This document shows, piece by piece, positions 1 to 5,667 of a DNA stretch of 8,728 bases. How positions within the stretch are numbered: the stretch's first letter is position 1; each line of letters opens with the position of its first letter. Both the position numbers and the translations under genes were made by a program. The DNA lies in NCBI GenBank assembly GCA_018067055.1, contig JAGPVK010000202.1, positions 1 through 8,728 on the forward strand, in the 5' to 3' direction. The DNA is from Sphingomonadales bacterium (GTDB lineage: Bacteria > Pseudomonadota > Alphaproteobacteria > Sphingomonadales > Sphingomonadaceae). The notes under the pieces are model-generated. The model did no database searches, was not told the origin of the DNA, and saw only the letters and a program-made list of their open reading frames with translations.

Positions 1-971
1 GACTGAAGCCCGGAACACTGGATTTTGTCCCGGGTGATGATGAAGGCCCGATGGGCATCATGGTCGAAAATGCCGTCCTTCACCGGCTTTTGTTTCAGGC
101 AGTTCAGGCCAATCCCGACATTGCGCTCCACTTGCCGGCCCAGGTTGCGTCCTGTGATCGTAAAGAACATCGCGTCGACATCACTCTCGATAATGGCCAG
201 CAGCTATCCGCACCGCTTTTGGTCGCTGCCGACGGCCGCGGTAGCCGCATGCGTGAGGAAGCGGGGATCATCATGGCCCACTGGCAATATGATCATAGCG
301 CGATTGTTTGCAAAATTGCGCATGAAAAGCCGCATGGCAACACCGCCTACGAACTGTTCTTTCCGTCCGGACCCTTTGCGATCCTGCCAATGCTCGATGA
401 TGAGGACGGCAAGCACCGTTCGGCGCTGGTGTGGACGGTCTCACGAAAGGACGGGCCGGCTTATGCGAAAATCAGCAAGCGTGCCTTTGTCGCCGAAATG
501 ATGAAGAAAACCGGTGGTTTTCTTGGCGAGATGGAACTGCTCACCGACCGCCAGACCTATCCTTTGGGGTTCCACCATTGCTCCCATCTGACCGCTGATC
601 GTCTGGCGCTGATCGGAGATGCCGGCCATGGCATCCATCCGATCGCGGGGCAGGGGCTCAACCTGGGCTTGCGCGATGTCGCGGCGTTGACCGAATGTCT
701 GGTCGAGGGTGCGAGAACCGGACTCGATCTTGGCGATCTGCAAATTCTCGCGCGCTATGATCGCTGGCGGAGCCTTGACAATATGATGGTATCGGCTTCG
801 ACCGATCTGCTGACTCGCCTGTTTGGCCTGCCGGGCGAAACCTCTTCAAAGATCCGGCGCATGGGCATCGGCCTGGTCCAGCGGATTCCGCCGCTCAAGG
901 CGCAATTCATGGCCGAGGCGAAAGGCGAAACCGGCGATCTGCCGAAGTTGCTCCGGGGTGAGCTGGTCTAG
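1..971 (+). CDS. UbiH/UbiF/VisC/COQ6-family FAD-dependent monooxygenase (5' truncated)
   Basis: The reading frame is open from position 3, so the gene starts upstream of the window; 322 residues are visible and the ATG at 51 is internal. Members of this flavoprotein family hydroxylate an aromatic ring, most often the ubiquinone precursor, using FAD, NAD(P)H and O2. Two family landmarks are visible. One is the DG motif ADGRGS near visible residue 77. The other is the FAD-binding GD motif GDAGHGIHPIAGQGLNLG near residues 205-222, with GQGLN and LRD as in UbiH, UbiI and COQ6. The phrase GPMGIMVEN at the left edge is also typical of the family. The N-terminal GxGxxG Rossmann motif and roughly 80-90 residues lie outside the window. 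Which ring position it acts on cannot be told from this fragment. It converges with the SDR gene. Family is sure, exact substrate is not. Confidence 0.93.
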   Translation, partial: LKPGTLDFVPGDDEGPMGIMVENAVLHRLLFQAVQANPDIALHLPAQVASCDRKEHRVDITLDNGQQLSAPLLVAADGRGSRMREEAGIIMAHWQYDHSAIVCKIAHEKPHGNTAYELFFPSGPFAILPMLDDEDGKHRSALVWTVSRKDGPAYAKISKRAFVAEMMKKTGGFLGEMELLTDRQTYPLGFHHCSHLTADRLALIGDAGHGIHPIAGQGLNLGLRDVAALTECLVEGARTGLDLGDLQILARYDRWRSLDNMMVSASTDLLTRLFGLPGETSSKIRRMGIGLVQRIPPLKAQFMAEAKGETGDLPKLLRGELV

Positions 972-978
972 GGTCTAG
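965..978. repeat. Tandem 7-bp repeat GGTCTAG x2 carrying both convergent stop codons
   Basis: Two perfect adjacent copies of GGTCTAG occupy the junction of two convergent genes. The first copy gives the plus-strand monooxygenase its TAG (969-971). The second gives the minus-strand SDR its TAG (977-975), because CTAG reads the same on both strands. The exact repeat is seen directly; any duplication origin is inference. Confidence 0.9.
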
Positions 979-1742
979 CGCGAACCCTGGCCGTCATCGA
1001 TCTTGATCACGGTTCCGGTCACCGCGTCCGAAGAAGGCGACACCAGATAGAGCAGGGTGCTATCCATCTGCTCCGGCTGAGCCACACGCTTGCGCGGGAA
1101 ATGGACAGAAAAATCGCCAGCGCGCTCGATCATGCCATCAGCCATGTCGGTGGCGAACAGGCCCGGCGCAATGCCATTCACATTGATATGAAATTTTGAC
1201 CATTCGACAGCCAGGGTTTCGGTGACACGAACCACACCGGCCTTGGTTATTGAATAGAGAGCGGCCCCGCCACCACTATAGCTGGTCGCTGCGATGGACG
1301 CGACATTGACGATCCGTCCGGGCTTTTTTTGCGCGATCAGCGGACGGGCAAATTCGTTCGACAGAATGAAGACGCTGCGCAGATTGGTATCCAGAACATC
1401 GTCGATCAGGTCGATCGACATCCGGGTGGCATGCTCGGCATCGACGATCCCGGCGTTGTTCACGAGTATATCCGGCTGGCCGAATGATTTCGTCACGGCG
1501 GGAATGATCGCCTGCAGCTGAGCGGCATCGCGCACATCCAGCGCAAAAGCCTCTGCCGTGCCGCCATCGGCTTCGATCTCGGCAACCAGATCGTCGAGCT
1601 TGTCCTTGCGGCGGGCCGTGCAGGCAACATTGGCCCCGCAAGCCGCCAGCACCTTGGCGAAGCGGCGGCCCAACCCGGCTGAAGCACCGGTTACGATCGC
1701 GGTGCGTCCTGTAAGGTCGATGGAAAAATTGACTGTGGTCAT
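975..1742 (-). CDS. Classical SDR family NAD(P)-dependent oxidoreductase
   Basis: This is a 255-residue cytosolic short-chain dehydrogenase/reductase, full length for the classical subfamily. The cofactor motif TGASAGLG is at residues 18-25, with arginines at 44-45 that suggest NADP(H). The acidic DV pair is at 69-70 and NNAG at 95-98. The catalytic tetrad is complete: Asn120, Ser149, Tyr163 and Lys167 (YSITK). The C-terminal part carries N-x-I-A-P-G and the usual ending with D-D-G-Q-G. It resembles FabG-like and gluconate/3-oxoacyl reductases, but the substrate cannot be read from sequence. The ATG at 1742 is chosen because SDRs start just before a Rossmann strand at this distance. An AGAGG Shine-Dalgarno lies 10 bases upstream, buried in a strong inverted repeat. 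It lies 67 bases downstream of the OmpA lipoprotein on the same strand, so co-transcription is possible. Confidence 0.92.
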   Translation of the reverse strand: MTTVNFSIDLTGRTAIVTGASAGLGRRFAKVLAACGANVACTARRKDKLDDLVAEIEADGGTAEAFALDVRDAAQLQAIIPAVTKSFGQPDILVNNAGIVDAEHATRMSIDLIDDVLDTNLRSVFILSNEFARPLIAQKKPGRIVNVASIAATSYSGGGAALYSITKAGVVRVTETLAVEWSKFHINVNGIAPGLFATDMADGMIERAGDFSVHFPRKRVAQPEQMDSTLLYLVSPSSDAVTGTVIKIDDGQGSR

Positions 1743-1743
1743 A

Positions 1744-1783
1744 TCCGGGCATCCTCTGCTGATTTTTGCAGGAGATGCCCGGA
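1744..1783 (-). promoter_or_regulatory. Long inverted repeat sequestering the SDR ribosome-binding site
   Basis: Arms 1744-1759 and 1768-1783 pair over 16 positions with one mismatch and one G-U pair as RNA, around an 8-base A-rich loop on the minus strand. The 3' arm as transcribed contains the AGAGG Shine-Dalgarno, and the stem ends 1 base before the SDR ATG. On the minus strand no U-tract follows, so an intrinsic terminator for the upstream lipoprotein is less likely than an RBS-masking or mRNA-stabilising structure. The stem is seen directly; its function is inference. Confidence 0.6.
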
Positions 1784-1791
1784 ATGATCGG

Positions 1792-1809
1792 ATTAGCGCA
1801 AGCGCTAAT
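1792..1809. repeat. Perfect palindrome right after the lipoprotein stop codon
   Basis: ATTAGCGC-AA-GCGCTAAT is an 8-bp perfect inverted repeat with a 2-base centre, directly abutting the TAA of the OmpA lipoprotein. As RNA it can form a 7-bp stem with a 4-base loop, but no U-tract follows on either side. It could be a mRNA 3'-end structure, or a protein-binding operator for the downstream SDR gene. The GCGC core recalls LacI-family operators, which is only a resemblance. Confidence 0.5.
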
Positions 1810-2490
1810 TTAGTTGTTCAGGTCAGACTGTGCGATCGGTACGATCTTGATCTCGACCCGGCGGTTGGCCGCGCGTCCTGCCTCGGTGGCATTGCTGGCA
1901 ATCGGCTGGCTCTCACCATAGCCCTTGGTCGCCAGCCGTGCGCGTTGCACACCGCTGTTGGCCAGGAAATTGGCTACCGATTCGGCGCGCCGTTCGGACA
2001 GCGACTGGTTGTAGGCGTCGCTGCCGGTGCTGTCGGTATGGCCGAGCACGTCGACATAGCTCTTCTCATAGCGCGACAAGGTATTGGCAACGCTGCCCAA
2101 AGTGGTCTGAAACGCAGGATCAATCGCCGCGCTGTCGACCGCAAAGGTCACGTTGGACGGCATGTTGAGGATCAGATTGTCGCCTTCGCGGGTAACATCG
2201 ATGCCGGTACCGGCTGTCTGTTCGCGAAGCTTCTTTTCCTGCTCGTCCATATAATAGCCGATTCCCGCGCCAGCGAGGCCGCCGAGGCCAGCGCCGACGA
2301 TTTTGGCGGTGCGATCATTGCGTCCACCCAGGACGTCACCGAGCAAATAGCCCCCGACTACGCCGCCAATGCCGCCGATAGCTGCTTTCGAAATGGTCCG
2401 GTTCCCGGTTTCGGGATCGGTTACACAGCCGCTTGTCAGTGCCAGAGCGCTGAGCGAGACCGCTGTAATTATTGATTTGTTCATCCGCAT
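1810..2490 (-). CDS. YiaD-like OmpA-family lipoprotein with glycine zipper
   Basis: A 226-residue outer-membrane lipoprotein expected to bind peptidoglycan and tie it to the outer membrane. A short signal peptide ends in the lipobox LTSGC, with the lipidated Cys at residue 22. Residues 37-79 are a glycine-zipper segment (GGIGGVVGGYLLG and AGLGGLAGAGIGYY). Residues about 105-216 form the OmpA C-terminal domain, with HTDSTG at 151-156, SERRAES at 165-171 and NRRVEI at 209-214. The Asp and Arg that in OmpA bind diaminopimelate are in these motifs. This order matches E. coli YiaD. The ATG at 2490 is preferred over that at 2484 because AAGGG lies 8 bases before it. The open frame runs far upstream to 3642, but that stretch is antisense to the HlyC/CorC gene and has no lipoprotein signal, so it is not coding. 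Confidence 0.92.
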   Translation of the reverse strand: MRMNKSIITAVSLSALALTSGCVTDPETGNRTISKAAIGGIGGVVGGYLLGDVLGGRNDRTAKIVGAGLGGLAGAGIGYYMDEQEKKLREQTAGTGIDVTREGDNLILNMPSNVTFAVDSAAIDPAFQTTLGSVANTLSRYEKSYVDVLGHTDSTGSDAYNQSLSERRAESVANFLANSGVQRARLATKGYGESQPIASNATEAGRAANRRVEIKIVPIAQSDLNN

Positions 2491-2647
2491 TTTCTTTTCC
2501 CTTGTAAGTCTTCTATATTCGACTGGGATTAACGTCCCACCGATCAGAACGTTCCGCTTATCGCAAGATAAATGAACGACGACTGACAGCTCTCTTGAGA
2601 TTTTGTAAAACTTGCTGCTAAAGGGCTTACGGCATTTCGCCCTTTCA
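2491..2647. promoter_or_regulatory. Divergent intergenic region with several small palindromes
   Basis: This gap must hold promoters for both the minus-strand lipoprotein and the plus-strand HlyC/CorC gene. It contains TGGGA-ttaacg-TCCCA (2524-2539), the perfect palindrome GAACGTTC (2547-2554), the stem-loop TTATC-GCAA-GATAA with a GNRA-type loop (2558-2571) and the inverted repeat next to the HlyC/CorC start. No convincing -35/-10 pair could be picked on either strand. Confidence 0.55.
2620..2645 (+). promoter_or_regulatory. Inverted repeat just before the HlyC/CorC start codon
   Basis: AAAGGGC (2620-2626) and GCCCTTT (2639-2645) form a perfect 7-bp stem with a 12-base loop that ends 2 bases before the ATG at 2648. 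AAGGG in the 5' arm is the only good Shine-Dalgarno-like sequence nearby, but it lies too far (about 23 bases) from that ATG to work in the usual way. The stem is seen; a role in translation is inference. Confidence 0.4.
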
Positions 2648-3964
2648 ATGGACAATATGACACCTTTTCCCTGGTTTGATGTCGCGATCATAATTGTGCT
2701 GGTGCTGATCAATGGCGTATTTGCCATGTCGGAACTGGCGATCGTTTCTGCGCGCAAGGCGCAGTTGCACGGCCTGGCGGACCGGGGGAGCAAGCGCGCC
2801 AAGGCGGCTCTCCGCCGTGCCAGTGACCCGGGGAAATTTCTCTCCACCGTACAAATCGGGATAACGCTGATCGGCATCATTGCCGGTGCCTTTTCCGGGG
2901 CCAGCCTTGGCGGCCCGGTTGCGGAGCGGTTGCAGGCGCTGGGCATGGGCGAGGAATTGTCGGTCACGGTTGGCTTTGTGCTGGTCATTGGCCTGACCAC
3001 ATATGCTTCGCTGGTGGTTGGTGAACTGGTGCCGAAACAGATTGCCCTGCGGTCCGCCGAACGAATCGCGCTGGCCATGGCCCAGCCGATGGAATTGCTC
3101 GCGCGGATTTCCGCGCCGCTGGTCTGGCTGCTCGACAACAGCAGCGCCTTGATCTTCCGGTTGATGCGGATAAAGCGCGAGCAGATAAACCATGTCACCG
3201 CAGATGAATTGCAGATGGTTTTTGCCGAAGCGACGCGCTCCGGCGTCATCGAGGAACATGAGCGGGCGGTGATGAGCGGCGTCGTCCGCCTGGCCGACCG
3301 CCCGATCCGGGAGGTGATGACGCCCAGGACCGAAGTCGACTGGCTTGATATCGACGCGAAGCGGGAAGACATCCACAAGCTCCTGATGGAGTCCCAGCAC
3401 AGCCGCTTCCCCGTCGCCGAACATTCTGTCGACGAGATCCGGGGCGTGGTCCAGGCACGCGATATCGTCGCGGCGCAACTGGGCGGCGAAGAGCTGGATC
3501 TGCGCAAGCTGATGCGCCCGCTGGAAAAGGTTCCGGACCAGCTGGACGCGCTCGATGTATTGGAAATATTGCGCGAAACCGAAGTGCCGATGATTTTGGT
3601 GCACGACGAATACGGCCATTTCGAGGGTATCGTCACGCCCAATGACCTGCTCAGCTCGATTGCCGGTGAATTTGTCTCTGATCAGGATGAAAAAACCCAG
3701 CGCAGCCTGATCGAGCGCGCCGATGGCAGCTTTCTGGTCTCCGGTGCCATGGCGATTGATGCGCTGGCCGAACGGCTGAGTATCCGGCTTTCAGAAAACC
3801 GCGACTATGCAACCGTTGCCGGCCATGCGCTGGCGCAATTGCGCCACCTGCCCGAAGAAGGCGAAAGCTTTGAGGATCAGGACTGGATATTCGAGATCGT
3901 CGACATGGATGGTCGCAAGATCGACAAGCTGATCGTCCGGGCGAGCAATCCCGATCTGGACTGA
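2648..3964 (+). CDS. HlyC/CorC family (DUF21-CBS) inner-membrane transporter-like protein
   Basis: A 438-residue inner-membrane protein of the CNNM/CorC ('hemolysin family') group, whose members are linked to Mg2+/Co2+ or polyamine export. The DUF21 membrane domain covers about residues 10-195, with hydrophobic segments near 11-31, 66-85, 105-125 and 150-172. Family motifs are NGVFAMSELAIVSARKAQL (22-40) and GELVPKQIAL (125-134). A CBS pair follows at about 218-275 and 285-340, starting at REVMTPRTEVD. The C-terminal CorC/HlyC domain is at about 355-433. The start is uncertain: ATG 2648 or ATG 2657 (MTPFPWF) fit the family N-terminus, and a TTG at 2612 would add 12 residues. None has a strong Shine-Dalgarno. 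It is divergent from the lipoprotein and converges with the HHH gene. Transported ion unknown. Hemolysin activity is not implied. Confidence 0.93.
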   Translation: MDNMTPFPWFDVAIIIVLVLINGVFAMSELAIVSARKAQLHGLADRGSKRAKAALRRASDPGKFLSTVQIGITLIGIIAGAFSGASLGGPVAERLQALGMGEELSVTVGFVLVIGLTTYASLVVGELVPKQIALRSAERIALAMAQPMELLARISAPLVWLLDNSSALIFRLMRIKREQINHVTADELQMVFAEATRSGVIEEHERAVMSGVVRLADRPIREVMTPRTEVDWLDIDAKREDIHKLLMESQHSRFPVAEHSVDEIRGVVQARDIVAAQLGGEELDLRKLMRPLEKVPDQLDALDVLEILRETEVPMILVHDEYGHFEGIVTPNDLLSSIAGEFVSDQDEKTQRSLIERADGSFLVSGAMAIDALAERLSIRLSENRDYATVAGHALAQLRHLPEEGESFEDQDWIFEIVDMDGRKIDKLIVRASNPDLD

Positions 3965-3967
3965 ATC

Positions 3968-4001
3968 GGGCCGGAACCGGTCGGCGGCGGCGCTGCGGCC
4001 C
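3968..4001. terminator. Possible shared GC-rich hairpin between convergent genes
   Basis: GGGCCG (3968-3973) can pair with CGGCCC (3996-4001) around a 22-base GC-rich loop that contains a further ACCGGT palindrome. It spans the gap between the HlyC/CorC and HHH stop codons, where a bidirectional terminator is expected. There is no T-tract on either side, so the call is weak. Confidence 0.25.
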
Positions 4002-4591
4002 TAGAGCTTGCCGTATTTCTTTTCAAATCCGGCGATATCATCCTTGGCCAGAAACTTGGCCTGATCGATCCAGGCGTCTCTGGTGATCCGTCCGCTGAAT
4101 GTTTCCAGATACTGATCGACCTCGGTAATCTCGGCTTCTTTCCAATCGGCAATCTGGTCAAATCGGGTTACGCCGAGACCGTTGAGCAGCGTATTGAGTT
4201 TCGGACCAACACCCTTGATCAGGCGCAGATTGTCCGGCTCTCCGACCGCAGCCGGGATATTCGGCTTGCCGGCAACCGGTGGCGTGGCCTCAGCGGGTGC
4301 TGCCGGTTTGTCCGCGGCAAGGGGGGCAGCGGCGGCAGGCGCAACCACCGGTTTGGCCGGTGGTGTGGGGGCTGGCTCCGGTACCGCGTCCGCTGGCGGC
4401 GATGATTCGGGCTGGGGATCTGCTGGCTTCACCGGTTCGCCGGCTTTCTCGAGCAGGCCGTCATCGGCAGAAAATCTGTCGACGGCGGAAGCTTCCCGGC
4501 CGGTTGCCGCCCAGACCCAGAAAGCCGTGACGACACCGATCAACAGTGCAATCAGGTATAAAAGCCAATTGGCGGTAATCAGCGTAATCAT
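4001..4591 (-). CDS. Membrane-anchored helix-hairpin-helix domain protein
   Basis: A 196-residue protein in three parts. Residues 7-28 are one hydrophobic membrane segment. Residues about 50-116 are a Pro/Ala-rich, low-complexity linker. Residues about 120-182 are a helix-hairpin-helix-like domain with the signature DNLRLIKGVGPK, then LLNGLGVTRFDQIADW and FSGRITRDAWIDQAKFLA. The same domain type occurs as C-terminal extensions and stand-alone proteins in alphaproteobacteria, usually of unknown function. HHH folds often contact nucleic acid, but binding is not shown here. Arg32 and Arg39 after the segment and no positive charge before it suggest a cytoplasmic C-terminus. It is the last gene of the BON-OmpA cluster, 32 bases after the microprotein. 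The GGGG upstream is about 11 bases from ATG 4591. A three-codon frame ATG-AAA-AGA-TGA (4599-4588) overlaps the start. Function not recognised. Confidence 0.85.
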   Translation of the reverse strand: MITLITANWLLYLIALLIGVVTAFWVWAATGREASAVDRFSADDGLLEKAGEPVKPADPQPESSPPADAVPEPAPTPPAKPVVAPAAAAPLAADKPAAPAEATPPVAGKPNIPAAVGEPDNLRLIKGVGPKLNTLLNGLGVTRFDQIADWKEAEITEVDQYLETFSGRITRDAWIDQAKFLAKDDIAGFEKKYGKL

Positions 4592-4623
4592 CTTTTCATA
4601 ACCCCGTTTGTCGCCGTTGCCGG

Positions 4624-4725
4624 CTAAAAATCTTCGTTGGTGCGGCCCCAGATGAACCAGCCAATAGCGAGGCCAATTGCAAAACTAATCAGCAGGAGCA
4701 ACAGATTTTCAAGTAAAAGTGGCAT
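4624..4725 (-). CDS. 33-residue single-pass membrane microprotein
   Basis: A small frame reads MPLLLENLLLLLISF, then AIGLAIGWFIWGRTNEDF, and ends in TAG. Nearly all of residues 8-26 is hydrophobic, enough for one membrane helix, with Glu6 before it and Arg28 after it (suggesting N-out, C-in). Support for real translation is strong: a GGGAGG Shine-Dalgarno sits 7 bases before the ATG, inside the last codons of the BON-OmpA gene. The upstream TGA is only 3 bases before this ATG, and the HHH gene follows in the same direction 32 bases on, so the three genes look translationally linked. The helix resembles the N-terminal anchor of the HHH protein. It could serve as an assembly partner or small membrane regulator; no named family is recognised. 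It is too short for most automatic gene callers. Confidence 0.75.
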   Translation of the reverse strand: MPLLLENLLLLLISFAIGLAIGWFIWGRTNEDF

Positions 4726-4728
4726 CGA

Positions 4729-5490
4729 TCATCCTCCCTGTTGCGCTTCGGCATCATTCTGCGCCCGATCGCCTGCGCCACCGATCCGGAATTCAATCCG
4801 GCGATTCTGCGCATCGGCAGCGGCATCACTACCCTTAGCGCGCGGCCGCTCCGACCCATAGCCGGTGGCGGTAATCAGCGTTTCGGCGATGCCGCGTTCG
4901 ACCAGTCCGGCCTTGATGCGATCGGCCCGCTCCTGCGACATCACGCGGTTGACGTCACTGTCGCCATTGTCGTCGGTATGGCCTTCCACCGTGATCGACA
5001 GTCCCTCACAGGCTTGCAAGACTTTCGCCAGTTGGTCGAGAATCTGCCTGGATTCCAGCGACACATAGGCGCTGCCGGAGCGGAAGTTGATTTTTCTGAC
5101 TTTAACAATCTGGTCAACATCGCTCTGACATCTGGCGATTTTTTCCTGGTCGGCAGCGGTCAGGGCTGCTGTGCTGCTGTCGCCGCTTTCGGCTGACTCA
5201 TTGGCCTTTTCGCCTTTCCAGCTTGCACTGGAGACGCCGGGGATTGCCATTACCACCTCCAGCGCTTCCAGTTTCGAAGCATCCGCCAGTTCGCCATCCA
5301 AAATAGCGTCTCGCGACAAGGGCGCGTGACCGAAGCTGACCGTTGCCGCATCCAGTCCCCGCGCCGCCAATTCCGTCCGGGCCTGTTGTTCCAGACCGGA
5401 AATGAACGTCTCACCCGTTGCGACATGACCGACCAGCGCCAAAATCACGGTCGCCGCCGCACCAGTCAATATCTTGCTTCCGATTTCCAT
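4729..5490 (-). CDS. BON-like plus OmpA domain envelope protein
   Basis: A 253-residue protein with an N-terminal hydrophobic segment (about residues 7-26, an uncleaved anchor or signal). It has a BON-like region (about 32-95, ending IPGVSSASW), a short Ser/Glu/Ala linker, and an OmpA C-terminal domain (about 133-238). OmpA motifs are INFRSGSAYV (134-143), HTDDNG (171-176), SQERADRIK (185-193) and NRRIEF (229-234), which imply non-covalent peptidoglycan binding in the periplasm. The TM-BON-OmpA order is that of mycobacterial ArfA, though no shared function is claimed. Cys121 and Cys161 are its only cysteines and could form a disulfide. There is no lipobox, unlike the other OmpA protein in this window. 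The start at 5490 has only a weak purine-rich sequence ahead of it. It heads the cluster with the microprotein and HHH gene, and its last codons (CAG GGA GGA TGA) supply the microprotein's Shine-Dalgarno. Confidence 0.9.
   Translation of the reverse strand: MEIGSKILTGAAATVILALVGHVATGETFISGLEQQARTELAARGLDAATVSFGHAPLSRDAILDGELADASKLEALEVVMAIPGVSSASWKGEKANESAESGDSSTAALTAADQEKIARCQSDVDQIVKVRKINFRSGSAYVSLESRQILDQLAKVLQACEGLSITVEGHTDDNGDSDVNRVMSQERADRIKAGLVERGIAETLITATGYGSERPRAKGSDAAADAQNRRIEFRIGGAGDRAQNDAEAQQGG
4733..4738 (-). promoter_or_regulatory. Shine-Dalgarno GGGAGG of the microprotein, inside the OmpA gene end
   Basis: GGGAGG on the minus strand lies 7 bases upstream of the microprotein ATG (4725) and encodes the last glycine codons of the BON-OmpA protein. 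This arrangement is typical of translational coupling and decides the microprotein start. Confidence 0.8.
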
Positions 5491-5667
5491 CCGCTGCTTT
5501 CAGTCCCTTTTCTGGCCCATTGCCATTTCTCGCAATGAAAGCGCAAAATGCCGCATAATGTCTCTCGAGTCCAGTTGGGTAGCGGCCGAGTCATCGAGTC
5601 TGTCCCGCTATGAACCAAAAGACTAACAGAAATGGTCTATCGGCCCGCCTTTGTTGCCATTGTCCGT
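5491..5667 (-). promoter_or_regulatory. Intergenic leader of the BON-OmpA cluster
   Basis: This 177-base gap separates the vWA gene stop from the BON-OmpA start on the same strand and probably holds a promoter, though no clear -35/-10 pair was found. A 6-bp stem CATTGC/GCAATG (5518-5523 and 5532-5537, 8-base loop) lies 27 bases before the OmpA start. A weak AATGG/CCATT pairing after the vWA stop is too poor to call a terminator. No gene is seen here. Confidence 0.4.

Noticed and set aside
25..501. 158-residue plus-strand frame in the first gene
   Set aside because: It is out of frame with the monooxygenase, whose DG and GD motifs identify the coding frame.
1558..2475. 305-residue plus-strand frame across the SDR and lipoprotein genes
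   Set aside because: It spans two real minus-strand genes and their intergenic gap, with no recognisable domain.
2645..3619. 324-residue minus-strand frame over the HlyC/CorC gene
   Set aside because: His/Gln/Arg-rich composition without recognisable domains, fully antisense to a conserved protein.
2491..3642. Upstream extension of the lipoprotein frame on the minus strand (610-residue frame in total)
   Set aside because: It is antisense to the well-supported HlyC/CorC gene, its sequence is low-complexity Ser/Arg-rich, and the lipoprotein signal with its Shine-Dalgarno fixes the start at 2490.
5620..5667. Terminator after the vWA gene
   Set aside because: Only a 5-bp AATGG/CCATT pairing with a long loop could be found, with no clean U-tract.
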